This document shows positions 1-8,071 of a stretch of DNA of 27,220 nucleotides, one piece after another. Numbering within the stretch: position 1 is the first letter of the stretch; each line of letters starts with the position of its first letter. The DNA is from Betaproteobacteria bacterium (GTDB taxonomy: Bacteria > Pseudomonadota > Gammaproteobacteria > Burkholderiales > SG8-39). Position numbers and translations under genes: made by a program. The DNA lies in assembly GCA_012274205.1 (NCBI GenBank), contig JAAOZY010000142.1:1-27220 (forward strand), in the 5' to 3' direction. Under the pieces are notes generated by a model that was given only the letters and a program-made list of their open reading frames with translations, did not search any database and was not told the origin of the DNA.

Positions 1-1326
1 CACCGCGCCCTTGCGCTTGCCGCCCTGGTTAACCGCGACGGCGGTGTCGTTGACCACTTTGAGGAACGGAACCACGCCCTGCGATTTGCCGTTGGTGCCC
101 TTGATGCGGGCGCCCATGGCGCGCACCGGGGTCCAGTCGTTGCCGAGGCCGCCAGCGTATTTCTGCAGCATGGCGTTTTCCTTGATCGCCTGATAAATGC
201 CGTCGAGGTCGTCGGTGACGGTGGTCAGGTAGCAGGAAGACAACTGGCTGTGGCGGGTGCCGGCGTTGAACAGGGTCGGCGTCGAGCTCATGAAGTCGAA
301 CGAGGACAGCACCTGATAGAACTCGATGGCGCGCGCTTCGCGGTCGACTTCGTTGATCGCGAGGCCCATCGCCACGCGCATGAAGAAAGCCTGCGGCAGT
401 TCGATGCGCGACTCTTCGATGTGCAGGAAATAGCGGTCGTACAGGGTTTGCAGGCCGAGGTAGCCGAACTGGTAGTCGCGGCTGGAATCGAGGATCTTGG
501 CCAGACGCGCCAGGTCGAACTGGGCGAGCTTTTCGTCGAGCAGTTCGGCGGCGATGCCCTTCTTGATGTAGGCGGGGAAATACTCGGCGTAGCGGGTGGC
601 CATGTCGGCCTGCAGCACGGCTTCGCCCAGCACTTCGTGGCGGATCGAGTTGAGCAGCAGGCGCGCGGTGACGAACGAATACGCCGGGTCCTGTTCGATC
701 ATCGAGCGCGCGGCCAGCACCAGCGCCTTTTCGACTTCGGCCATCGGCACGCCGTCGTAGAGGTCGCGCAGCACGGTGTGCATGATCGGCTCGGCGCGCA
801 CGCCGTCGCCCAGGCCGGAGCAGGCATCGGCCAGCAAGGTGTTCAGTCGCGCGGTGTCGAGCGGCTTTTTGACGCCGTCCTCGATCACGTGCAGGGTGAT
901 TTCGGGCACGCCAGCGGCTTTTTGCGCAGCGCGTTCCTGCGTGCGCTTTTCACGGTAGAGCACGTAGGAGCGCGCGACTTCATGCTCGCCCGAACGCATC
1001 AGCGCCAGTTCGACCTGGTCCTGGATGTCTTCGATGTGGAAGGTGCCGCCGTTGGGCGCGCGGCGCAGCAGCGCTGCCGTCACCTGGCCGGTGATCGCCT
1101 CGACCAGTTCACGAATCCGCGCCGACGCTGCCGCCTGTCCACCCTGCACCGCGATGAACGCCTTGGTCACCGCGACCGCAATCTTGTTCGGGGCAAAACC
1201 GACCACCGCGCCATTGCGGCGGATGATCTTGTAATCGACATAACGCGTGTCGATCACCACACCTTCGCTGGCAGGCTGCGGCGGAATGGGTTGGGTCGGG
1301 GTGGATTCGGTGGCGACAGACAACAT
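1..1326 (-). CDS. nrdA: Ribonucleoside-diphosphate reductase alpha subunit, class Ia (5' part, cut by window start)
   Basis: Large subunit of aerobic ribonucleotide reductase, which makes deoxyribonucleotides from NDPs in the cytoplasm together with the NrdB radical subunit. The reading frame opens at ATG 1324-1326 behind a good ribosome site (AAGGAG) and stays open to base 1, giving 442 codons of the N-terminal part. Residues about 25-115 form an ATP-cone with VVGFAPNKI and a second cone-like region follows at about 130-215, as in the long proteobacterial NrdA proteins. The catalytic core then shows STPTLFNAGT and QLSSCYL; C365 is the expected first redox cysteine (E. coli C225 equivalent). 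YAGGLGNDW and NQGGKRKGA are further R1 motifs. The C-terminal half, with the remaining active-site cysteines, lies outside the window. Regulation is by the promoter and NrdR/DnaA sites annotated upstream. Identity is seen directly in the translation. Confidence 0.95.
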   Translation of the reverse strand, partial: MLSVATESTPTQPIPPQPASEGVVIDTRYVDYKIIRRNGAVVGFAPNKIAVAVTKAFIAVQGGQAAASARIRELVEAITGQVTAALLRRAPNGGTFHIEDIQDQVELALMRSGEHEVARSYVLYREKRTQERAAQKAAGVPEITLHVIEDGVKKPLDTARLNTLLADACSGLGDGVRAEPIMHTVLRDLYDGVPMAEVEKALVLAARSMIEQDPAYSFVTARLLLNSIRHEVLGEAVLQADMATRYAEYFPAYIKKGIAAELLDEKLAQFDLARLAKILDSSRDYQFGYLGLQTLYDRYFLHIEESRIELPQAFFMRVAMGLAINEVDREARAIEFYQVLSSFDFMSSTPTLFNAGTRHSQLSSCYLTTVTDDLDGIYQAIKENAMLQKYAGGLGNDWTPVRAMGARIKGTNGKSQGVVPFLKVVNDTAVAVNQGGKRKGAV

Positions 1327-1415
1327 CTAACTCTCCTTGGGTGGCGCAACAAAAATGAATGGGCAACGCTTTATGAATAAAGCCGGTTAATAGATATGGT
1401 GCGGGTTCAACCAAC

Positions 1416-1424
1416 TTATCCACA
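1416..1424 (+). promoter_or_regulatory. DnaA box upstream of nrdA
   Basis: TTATCCACA is a perfect consensus DnaA box. DnaA sites are known in the E. coli nrdAB promoter region, where they link dNTP supply to replication. Here it lies in the leader, about 90 bp before the nrdA start codon. A single 9-mer can occur by chance, but a second near-match lies 34 bp away. Confidence 0.6.
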
Positions 1425-1449
1425 ACTTGCCCAGCCCCCGCACACAGGA

Positions 1450-1458
1450 TTATTCACA
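1450..1458 (+). promoter_or_regulatory. Second DnaA-box-like site, abutting NrdR box 2
   Basis: TTATTCACA differs from the DnaA consensus at one position and is on the same strand as the box at 1416-1424. It overlaps the first four bases of NrdR box 2, so DnaA and NrdR could compete. Confidence 0.45.
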
Positions 1459-1470
1459 ACATATAGTGGT
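1455..1470 (-). promoter_or_regulatory. NrdR box 2 (promoter-proximal leader)
   Basis: The minus-strand sequence ACCACTATATGTTGTG is a good NrdR box with the central CTATATG core. It lies about 16-31 bp downstream of the predicted transcription start. The exact 31-bp phasing with box 1 is the strongest argument that both are real. Confidence 0.8.
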
Positions 1471-1485
1471 GCGGCGGGAACTCGA

Positions 1486-1501
1486 GTACAAATTCTAGTG
1501 T
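1486..1501 (-). promoter_or_regulatory. NrdR box 1 (overlaps nrdA -10)
   Basis: The 16-bp element, read on the minus strand as ACACTAGAATTTGTAC, resembles the NrdR consensus (ACAC-ATATAT-GTGT type). It covers the -10 hexamer. Its start is exactly 31 bp from that of the second box at 1455-1470, about three helical turns, which is the known spacing of tandem NrdR boxes in nrd promoters. NrdR is the zinc/ATP-cone repressor of ribonucleotide reductase genes. Confidence 0.75.
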
Positions 1502-1519
1502 CCGCGCTGAGCTTGTCAA
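1492..1519 (-). promoter_or_regulatory. Sigma70-type promoter of nrdA
   Basis: Read on the minus strand there is a perfect -35 TTGACA (1514-1519), a 16-bp spacer and a -10 TAGAAT (1492-1497, five of six consensus bases). The start of transcription would fall near 1485, leaving a leader of about 160 nt before the nrdA ATG. The -10 lies inside the distal NrdR box, so a repressor bound there would block RNA polymerase. Confidence 0.75.
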
Positions 1520-1757
1520 CCAACTTGCAGGCAATTATTTGCAGTCAAAAAGCGTGCCAAAAAAACTCAAACCAAATCAAGGTTTTTGGCCGACAGCCTG
1601 CCTAAAACGTGAACAGGCAACGAGAGAATCAGGGCTGGCGGGGCAAAACGGCGGGCAATGCCAGTGAATGCGGGGGATGGAGGTTTGCGGAGAGGAAATC
1701 AGCGCAGATTGCGTGCGCCGGAGATGCTTAATGTTTAATCGGAGCTTCGCAGGGGTA
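1520..1757. other. Non-coding stretch between smc 3' end and nrdA promoter
   Basis: No convincing gene was found here. Short open frames are present, but they have no ribosome site or family resemblance. On the minus strand, downstream of smc, a weak 5-bp stem (AAACC/GGTTT, 1569-1585, 7-nt loop) is followed by a run of seven T (1559-1565 on the complementary strand). It is the only candidate for a smc terminator and is poor. zipA and ligA, which commonly follow smc in betaproteobacteria, are absent. Confidence 0.5.
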
Positions 1758-4700
1758 TCAGGCCGCCTCGACCATCCCCACCGCCTGTTCCACATCCACC
1801 GCCACAATCCGCGACACGCCTGGCTCCTGCATGGTGACGCCGGCCAGGTGCTGCGCCATTTCCATGGTGACGCGGTTGTGGGTGATGAAGAGGAACTGGG
1901 TATGGTCGGACATCGCCTTGACCAGCTTGCAGTAGCGGTCGGTGTTGGCGTCGTCAAGCGGCGCGTCGACTTCGTCGAGCAGGCAGAACGGCGCCGGGTT
2001 GAGCTTGAACATGGCGAACACCAGCGACAGCGCGGTGAGGGTCTTTTCGCCGCCGGACAGCAGGTGGATCGAGGTGTTCTTCTTGCCGGGCGGCTGGGCG
2101 AACACCTGCACGCCGGAATCGAGCAATTCGTCGCCGGTGAGGATCAGGCGCGCCTGTCCGCCGCCGAACAGCTGCGGGAACAGTTCGCCCATGTGGTGGT
2201 TGACGGTGTCGAAGGTTTCCTTGAGCTTGGCGCGCGATTCCTGGTCGATGCGGCGGATCGCGTCTTCCAGTGTGGTGACGGCTTCGAGCAGGTCGGCGCA
2301 CTGCGCAGCCAGCTAGTCGGCGCGCTCCTGTGCCTGGGTCAGTTCGTCCAGCGAGGCGAGGTTGACTGCGCCGAGCGCCGCGACTTCGTTCTGCAGGCGG
2401 GTGATTTCGGATTGCAGCTGCGCCGGCTTGGGGCTGTCGGCCAGGTTTGATTCCAGCTGGGCTTCGTCGGCTGCCGCTTCGCGCAATTGCAGTTCGAACT
2501 GCGACTGCATCAGCATGGCTTCCTGGTCTTTCAGCTTGAGCTGCTCGATGGTGCGGCGCAGCGGATCGAGCCCCTGCTCACAGCCCAGGCGCGCTTCGTC
2601 GTGGCTGCGCAGTTGCGCGGTAAGGCCTTCGAGCGCGTCGCGCGCGCTAGCGAGCTCGGCTTCGCGCGCGGTGCGCGTGGTCAGCGCCGCCTGCAGTTCA
2701 AGGTCGAGCGCGTCGGCCGGCATCTTGGCCAGTTCGTCGCGGGTGTGCGCCAGCCGGATTTCGTCGGCGGCGATTTCCTGTTCGATGCGGGCGAGCGTGG
2801 CGGCGAGTTCGGCGATTTTGTTGGTGCAGGTGGTGAGCGCAAAACCGGCTTCCTGATGCCGCCGCTCGGCTGCGCGTTGCAGCTCGCGCGCTTCATACAC
2901 GGCGCGGTCGGCCTGGTCGCGCTTCTGGCGTGCGGCGTTGAGCGCATCGCGCGCGGCGTCGCCTTGCGCGCGGTAATCCTTGAGGCGGGTCTCCAGCATG
3001 TCGAGCGTGGCGTGCTCGCTGGTCTGCAGGTGGGCGACTTCTTCCAGTTCCTGGGCGATTTGCGTCGCCCGGCTTTGCACCCGCTCGACCGCCTGCTGCA
3101 GGCGCAGCAGTTCCATTTGCGCGGTGTGATGGCGGCTCTGCGTCTGCGCGGTTTGCGCGCGCAAGGCCTGAATCTCGCGCTGGCGGTCGGCGTAGCTGTG
3201 TTGCGCCTCGGCATAAGCAGCGTCCAGCCCGCTTACCGTTTCGTGCAACTGCGCCGCATCGGTGGTCAGCCGTTCGAGCTCGCGGCCGCGCGCGAGGATG
3301 CCTTCGACCGCCGTATGCGGGCCGTGGAAGGTGACGCTGTGCGGGGTGAACACATGACCCTGCGGCGTCACCACGCATTCACCGGCGACCAGATGGGTAG
3401 CACGCGAACGGGCGGACTCGGCATCGTCGGCCCAGTACACGCCGGCCAGCCAGTCGGCGAGCGCAGCGTGAGCGGCCGGGTCATCACAGGCAATCTTGCT
3501 GGCCAGATACGTTTCCGGCGGGCTGGCTGCAGTCGTGCCCTGCCCGCCCCAAAGCGTCAGCCGCGCCGGCGGCGCATCGGTAAACCAGTCGGGCGGGGTG
3601 TCGGCGGCGACCGCTTGCAGGCGTTCACGCAGCACGGCTTCGACCGCGGCCTCCCAACCGGGTGTCACGCGCAATTGTTCCCACAGGCGCGGGGCTCGAT
3701 CGAGACCGCGCTGTTGCAGCCAGGCGCCGAGCTTCTCGTCTGCCTTCAGGCTTTCCTGCAGTTTTTTCAGCGCGGCGAGCTCGGCTTCGGTCTGGTGCAG
3801 CGCCTTGCGGGCCGCTTCGAGTTCGCGCATGAGCTGGGCGCGCGCGGCGTCAAGTTCGGGCAACGAGGTTTCAGCGACCTTGAGCCCGTCCTGCGCGGTG
3901 GCCAGGGTCTGCGCCAGCGCCTCCAGTTCGACCTGCTTGTGCGCCAGCCCGGCGGCATCCGCACGCGGCAGTTGCGCCTGTTCCTGCGCCAGCCGGCGCT
4001 GGCGTGCGTCCAGTTGTTCGAGCTGACGCTTGGTGTGGCCGAGGCTGTTTTCGTCGACCTGGCGCGCCTGTTCGGATTGCGACACCACGCGCTGCGCCTC
4101 GCCCACCGCCTGCTGCGCCTCGCGCAGGGCGGCTTCCTTTTGCGGCAAGGTGCTGTCGGTGGCCTCCCGCGCGGCGGCTTCGGCCTCCATCTGCGCGGCC
4201 TCCAGGCCGGGCTGTTGCGCGGTCACCTCGTGCAGCGCATCGGCGGTCGACACGCGACGTGCCTGCTGCGCCTCAAGCCGGGCGCTGCCTTCCTGCACCT
4301 GCCGCACCAGCCGCTCACGGGTGGCGTTCTGGTGCGCCATGCTTTGCTCGATGCGCGCGACCTCGGCCTGCGCCTGGTAATACGCCGCCTGCTGGGTGTT
4401 CAGCGTGTCCTGTCCGGCAAACTGGGTCTGGCGCGCGGTTTCCAGTTCCGATTCGATGTGGCGCAGGCGCGCGGTTTCGGCTTCGAGTTTGATTTGCGCG
4501 GCGCTCAGGTCCTTGTCGATGCGCGCGCGCTGCTGCGAGGCGTCGTGCTTTCTGGCGTACCACAGGCGATGCTGGGAAAACGTCAGGTCGGCCTGCAGCT
4601 GTTTGTAGTGCTTGGCGACTTCGGCCTGCGCGGCGAGCTTTTCGACCTGGGATTTAAGTTCGCGCTGGATGTCCTCGACTCGGTTCATGTTGTCGCGCGC

Positions 4701-5258
4701 ATCCTTCAGGCGGGATTCGGTTTCCTTGCGGCGTTCCTTGTATTTGGACACGCCCGCCGCTTCTTCCAGATAGCCGCGCAGCTCTTCCGGCTTGGCCTCG
4801 ATCAGCCGCGAAATCATGCCCTGCTCGATGATGGCGTAGGCGCGCGCGCCAACGCCGGTGCCGAGGAACAGGTCGGCCACGTCGCGGCGGCGCACTCTTA
4901 AATTGTTGATGTAGAAAGTGGAGTCGCCGCTGCGTTCGAGCACGCGCTTGATCGCAATCTCGGCGTACTGCGACCACTGTCCGGCGGCACGTCCGAGTTC
5001 GTTGTTGAACGCCAGCTCGACCGACGCGCGCGACGCCGGCTTGCGCGACGCCGAACCGTTGAAGATCACGTCCTGCATCGAGCCGCCGCGCAGATTCTTG
5101 GCCGACGATTCGCCGAGCACCCAGCGCACCGCGTCGATCACGTTCGACTTGCCGCAGCCGTTCGGCCCCACCACGCCGGTGAGCTGGGCGGGCACGGGAA
5201 TCACGGTGGGATCGACGAAACTCTTGAAACCAGCCAGTTTGATGTGGGTTAAACGCAA
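1758..5258 (-). pseudogene. smc: Chromosome partition protein SMC interrupted by an in-frame amber codon
   Basis: SMC condensin ATPase, which organises and segregates the chromosome with ScpA/ScpB. It starts at TTG 5256-5258, which gives the family N-terminus MRLTHIKLAGFKSF; AAGG lies about 10 nt upstream. Walker A is GPNGCGKSN (residues 31-39). Coiled coil runs to about 500, a hinge lies at about 500-650, and the return coil follows. The C-terminal lobe has signature LSGGEK (about 1067-1072) and Walker B LLDEVD (D1095, E1096). Full length would be 1166 residues, normal for the family. Codon 982 is TAG (bases 2313-2315), in the same frame, between QERAD and LAAQ, where SMCs normally have Tyr. 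The product stopped there lacks the signature and Walker B, so it should be inactive. The next ATG is at 2192. A sequencing error, a recent nonsense mutation or amber suppression are all possible. Confidence 0.9.
2313..2315 (-). other. In-frame TAG stop within smc (codon 982)
   Basis: The minus-strand codons read GCC GAC TAG CTG GCT. The frame before (starting 5258) and after (ending 1758) is identical, so no indel is involved. In SMC relatives this position, in an ER-x-Y-L type motif, is usually Tyr, so one third-base change (TAC or TAT to TAG) explains the stop. Confidence 0.9.
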
Positions 5259-5278
5259 GACAGTGTGACCTTGGGTTT

Positions 5279-5284
5279 TATAAT
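5279..5284 (+). promoter_or_regulatory. Candidate -10 of queF in the divergent smc/queF gap
   Basis: A perfect TATAAT sits in the 90-bp divergent gap, but no good -35 is found at 16-18 bp upstream. The opposite strand reads TATAAA at 5277-5282, so the same AT patch could serve smc. A start near 5291 would give queF a leader of about 58 nt. Confidence 0.35.
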
Positions 5285-5348
5285 GGAGTCAGTAAGCGCC
5301 TTGTTATTGGGCGTATTTTTGACCGCCATTCTACACCGAGCCCTTTTT

Positions 5349-5768
5349 ATGCCTTCCACCCCCGTCAAAGCCCTGGAAACCTTCCCCAATCCCAAGCCTG
5401 AACGTGACTTTCACATTCACATGGAAATCCCCGAATTCACCTGCCTGTGTCCCAAGACCGGGCAGCCGGATTTCGCCACGCTGATTCTCGATTACATCCC
5501 CGACAAGACCTGCGTCGAACTCAAGAGCCTGAAGCTCTACATGTGGAGCTTCCGCGAAGAAGGCCATTTCCACGAAGACGTCACCAACCGGGTGCTCGAC
5601 GATCTGGTGAAAGCGACCAAGCCGCGCTTCATGCGGCTCACCGCCAAGTTCTATGTACGCGGCGGCATCTTCACCAATGTGGTCGCCGAGCATCGCAAGA
5701 AAGGCTGGCAACCGGCGCCGCGCGTCGACCTCACGCAGTTCGATCACAATTCGAACACGCGCGGTTAA
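5349..5768 (+). CDS. queF: NADPH-dependent 7-cyano-7-deazaguanine reductase (preQ0 reductase), unimodular type
   Basis: Cytoplasmic enzyme that reduces the nitrile of preQ0 to the amine of preQ1 in queuosine tRNA modification. The 139-residue length matches the short, one-domain YkvM/QueF class rather than the double-length E. coli form. FTCLCPKTGQPDF carries the catalytic cysteine and aspartate. ELKSLKLYMWSFR is the QueF NADPH-binding motif, and EGHFHED the following conserved segment. The frame is open back to 5265, but family alignment favours ATG 5349 (MPSTPVKALETF); the longer start would run through the divergent promoter. No strong ribosome site is visible. The FGGY kinase begins 4 bp after the stop, so the two are probably cotranscribed. 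Confidence 0.93.
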   Translation: MPSTPVKALETFPNPKPERDFHIHMEIPEFTCLCPKTGQPDFATLILDYIPDKTCVELKSLKLYMWSFREEGHFHEDVTNRVLDDLVKATKPRFMRLTAKFYVRGGIFTNVVAEHRKKGWQPAPRVDLTQFDHNSNTRG

Positions 5769-5772
5769 TCAC

Positions 5773-7032
5773 TTGTACTTTTTAGGGATCGACTTCGGCA
5801 CCTCCGGCGCACGCAGCTGTGTCATCGGTGCCGATGGCGCGATCCTCGCCGCAGACCAGCGCGACTTCGGCACGCTGGCGGAACACGAGCGCGCCGACAT
5901 CTGGCGCGAAGCACTGTGGGATCTGATCGCAGCGCTGCCTTCCGCGATGCGCGCGCAATTGTCGGGCATCGCGCTCGACGGCACCTCGGGCACTGTGCTC
6001 GCCTGCGACGAGGCGCTGACACCGCGCCACCCGCCGCTGCTATACAACGACGACCGCGCAGTCGATGAAGCCCGGCTGATTGCAACGCTCGCGCCGCCGG
6101 GCCATCCCGCCGCAGCGGTCACCTCGGGCCTGGCCAAGGTGCTGTGGCTGAAAAAGTACCTGGGGTTCACCGGCGCGCGGCTCTATCTCAACCAGGCCGA
6201 CTGGCTGTCGGGCCTGCTGACTGAAGAGGCAGGGTTTGCCGACTATCACAACGCCCTGAAAATGGGGCTCGACCTCGACACCCTGCAATGGCCAGCCTGG
6301 GTGAATCAGCTGGCTGACACGCATTACCTGCCGGCGCCGGTTGCGCCCGGCGCCGAATTGGCCACCGTATCGCGCACACGCGCACGCTATCTGGGGGTCA
6401 ATCCCGGCTGCAGGGTGCGCGCCGGCACCACCGATTCCATCGCTGCGTTTCTGGCGGCCGGTGTGACCCACAGCGGCGACGCCGTCACCTCGCTCGGCAG
6501 CACGCTGGTGCTGAAACTGCTGTCGGACACCCGGGTTGAATCGACCGAACACGGCGTCTATTCGCACTGGTTCGGCACGCGCTGGCTGGCGGGCGGCGCC
6601 AGCAATGCGGGCGGCGCGGTGCTGCAGCAGTTTTTCGATGACCGCCAGCTTGCCGCACTCAGCGAAACCATCGATCCCACTGTTGCCAGCCCACTCAATT
6701 ACATTCCACTGCCGCGCAACGGCGAGCGCTTTCCGGTCAACGATCCCACGCTGGCGCCGCGTTTAACGCCGCGCCCGGCGGACGATGCCGCGTTCCTGCA
6801 TGGTCTGCTGGAAAGCATCGGACGCATCGAAGCACAAGGCTATGGCCTGCTGGCCGAACTCGGCGCCAGCCAATTGAAACGCGTCGAAACCGCCGGCGGC
6901 GGCGCACACAACCCGGCCTGGACACGTATCCGTCAACGCCTGCTGGGCGTGCCCGTGAGTCGCGCCGCCCACACCGAGGCGGCCTATGGATCGGCCTTGC
7001 TGGCGCGCGATGGCGCGCGGCGCTTTGAGTAA
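5773..7032 (+). CDS. FGGY-family sugar kinase, D-ribulose kinase-like
   Basis: ATP-dependent carbohydrate kinase of 419 residues. The N-terminal phosphate-binding loop is GIDFGTSGARS (residues 5-15), GTTDS carries the probable catalytic base D221, and AGGGAHN (374-380) is the second ATP-site motif. The short length and segments such as NQADWLSGLL, TTDSIAAFLAAG, VTSLGSTL, GGASNAGGAVL and FLHGLLESI resemble the Arabidopsis AtXK-1/cyanobacterial SePSK group, shown to be D-ribulose kinases, better than the longer canonical xylulokinases. This comparison is from memory. The start is set at TTG 5773 because it directly precedes YFLGIDFG; no ATG or GTG is near. It follows queF by 4 bp, suggesting translational coupling, with no obvious pathway link. 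A salvage role feeding ribulose 5-phosphate is inferred. Confidence 0.85.
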   Translation: MYFLGIDFGTSGARSCVIGADGAILAADQRDFGTLAEHERADIWREALWDLIAALPSAMRAQLSGIALDGTSGTVLACDEALTPRHPPLLYNDDRAVDEARLIATLAPPGHPAAAVTSGLAKVLWLKKYLGFTGARLYLNQADWLSGLLTEEAGFADYHNALKMGLDLDTLQWPAWVNQLADTHYLPAPVAPGAELATVSRTRARYLGVNPGCRVRAGTTDSIAAFLAAGVTHSGDAVTSLGSTLVLKLLSDTRVESTEHGVYSHWFGTRWLAGGASNAGGAVLQQFFDDRQLAALSETIDPTVASPLNYIPLPRNGERFPVNDPTLAPRLTPRPADDAAFLHGLLESIGRIEAQGYGLLAELGASQLKRVETAGGGAHNPAWTRIRQRLLGVPVSRAAHTEAAYGSALLARDGARRFE

Positions 7033-7054
7033 ACCCCGCCCCTGGCCTCGCGCC

Positions 7055-7070
7055 TACAACTAAAGTTGTA
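7055..7070. promoter_or_regulatory. 16-bp palindrome upstream of the array (possible operator)
   Basis: TACAACT-AA-AGTTGTA is a perfect inverted repeat of two 7-bp arms, 23 bp after the kinase stop and 117 bp before the amidase start. There is no T-tract, so a terminator is unlikely. A dimeric regulator site is the simplest reading. A weak promoter (TTGCGG 7116-7121, 17 bp, AATAAA 7139-7144) lies downstream. Confidence 0.45.
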
Positions 7071-7146
7071 TATCAATCGGTCTGTCTTTGACCTATGGTT
7101 ATGCCAGTTACCGCGTTGCGGACACCCTACTAAATTCCAATAAAGT

Positions 7147-7182
7147 CTGTCTCGCCCTGCGGTAAGCCAACCAGGGAGACAG
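7147..7182 (+). promoter_or_regulatory. Hairpin sequestering the ribosome site of the first array gene
   Basis: CTGTCTC (7147-7153) pairs perfectly with GAGACAG (7176-7182). After a 2-nt bulge, CCTG (7156-7159) pairs with CAGG (7172-7175), leaving a 12-nt loop. The Shine-Dalgarno AGGGAG (7173-7178), 8 nt before ATG 7187, is buried in the stem. Translation of the amidase could therefore depend on melting of this structure by temperature, a protein or an RNA. Confidence 0.5.
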
Positions 7183-7186
7183 CATC

Positions 7187-8026
7187 ATGCAAATCCGCAA
7201 TCACCTGTTGCTTCGGGATGATGGTCAGGCAGCACGCTATGCTGCCAGCCCCAACAGCGGGGGTGTGATCGCGCCACGTTTCCTCGTCATTCACTACACC
7301 GCCAGCAGCAGTGCCGCGAGCACGGTTGCCTGGTTTCAAAACCGCGAATCGCGCGTGTCTGCGCACCTGGTGATCGCGCGCGACGGCACCCCGATCCAGA
7401 TGGTGCCGTTCAACCGCGAAGCCTGGCACGCCGGCCGCTCAAGCTGGGGCAATCTGTCCGGCCTCAACCGCTACAGCATCGGCATCGAACTCGACAACGC
7501 CGGCTGTCTGGTCAGGAGCGGCGGCAAATGGGTCTCGCCGCTCACCCGCCGCAGCTATCCCGACAGCGAAGTCACCGTCGCCATTCACAAAAACGATCCG
7601 CCCGGCACGGCGCCATCCGGCTGGCACGCATACACCTCCGCGCAAATCGAATCCACGCTGGCATGCGGGCTGGCCCTGTTCAGTCAATACCAGCTCGCCG
7701 ACATTCTCGGCCACGACGACATTGCCCCGGGCCGCAAGCGCGATCCGGGGCCGGACTTTCCGATGGAGTCGGTACGCGCCCGCCTGCAGGGCCGCGGGGA
7801 TGATCATCCCGAACGCTATCGCACTACCGGGCGCCTGTATGTGCGAAGCGGCGCCGGTGCCGAATTCGCGTCGCTGCCGGGTACGCCGCTGCCGCTCGGC
7901 ACCGAGGTCGAGGTGCTGTCCAAACGCGGCCTGTGGTGGCAGGTCGACGTGATCGGCGAGGTCAACGGCGTGATGGATATCGTGGGCTGGTGCCACAGCA
8001 AATATCTCGCGCCCGTCAGTGCATAG
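7187..8026 (+). CDS. Zinc N-acetylmuramoyl-L-alanine amidase (Amidase_2 type) with SH3-like C-terminus
   Basis: Predicted to cleave the amide bond between MurNAc and the stem peptide of peptidoglycan. The 279-residue protein has an Amidase_2/PGRP-like domain at about residues 25-195. FLVIHYTAS supplies zinc ligand H36, GIELDN includes a conserved acidic residue near 101, and GHDDIAPGRKRDPG holds H176 and D186. Residues about 210-277 form an SH3-like domain (LYVRSGAGAEF, WWQVDV, GWCHSKYL) typical of wall targeting. No signal peptide or membrane segment is visible at the N-terminus, unlike AmiD, so its route to the wall is unclear. ATG 7187 follows AGGGAG at 8 nt. It is the first gene of the plus-strand array, 46 nt before the next coding region. 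Confidence 0.85.
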   Translation: MQIRNHLLLRDDGQAARYAASPNSGGVIAPRFLVIHYTASSSAASTVAWFQNRESRVSAHLVIARDGTPIQMVPFNREAWHAGRSSWGNLSGLNRYSIGIELDNAGCLVRSGGKWVSPLTRRSYPDSEVTVAIHKNDPPGTAPSGWHAYTSAQIESTLACGLALFSQYQLADILGHDDIAPGRKRDPGPDFPMESVRARLQGRGDDHPERYRTTGRLYVRSGAGAEFASLPGTPLPLGTEVEVLSKRGLWWQVDVIGEVNGVMDIVGWCHSKYLAPVSA

Positions 8027-8071
8027 GCTCGCTTCAACTTGCGAATTCATCCGTCCGGACAGGAGAACGAA

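Noticed and set aside
250..1380. 376-codon plus-strand frame opposite nrdA
   Set aside because: The opposite strand translates cleanly as NrdA with ATP-cone and catalytic motifs; this frame is a His/Val/Arg-rich shadow.
1569..1585. Rho-independent terminator for smc
   Set aside because: The stem is only five mostly A/T pairs; the T-run alone is not enough, so it is mentioned but not called as a feature.
1396..1605. 69-codon frame in the nrdA upstream region
   Set aside because: It runs through promoter and NrdR/DnaA sites, lacks a ribosome site and resembles nothing.
2313..2315. Pyrrolysine or other programmed recoding at the smc TAG
   Set aside because: Pyl is used in a few methylamine-type enzymes and other lineages, and SMC normally has Tyr here; nothing in the window suggests recoding. 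Kept only as ordinary amber suppression possibility.
2487..4901. 804-codon plus-strand frame opposite smc
   Set aside because: Shadow of the SMC coiled-coil coding sequence, with low-complexity Leu/Arg/Gly content and no recognisable domain.
5265..5348. N-terminal extension of queF from ATG 5265
   Set aside because: It would place coding sequence over the divergent promoter, and family members begin near residue M of MPSTPVK.
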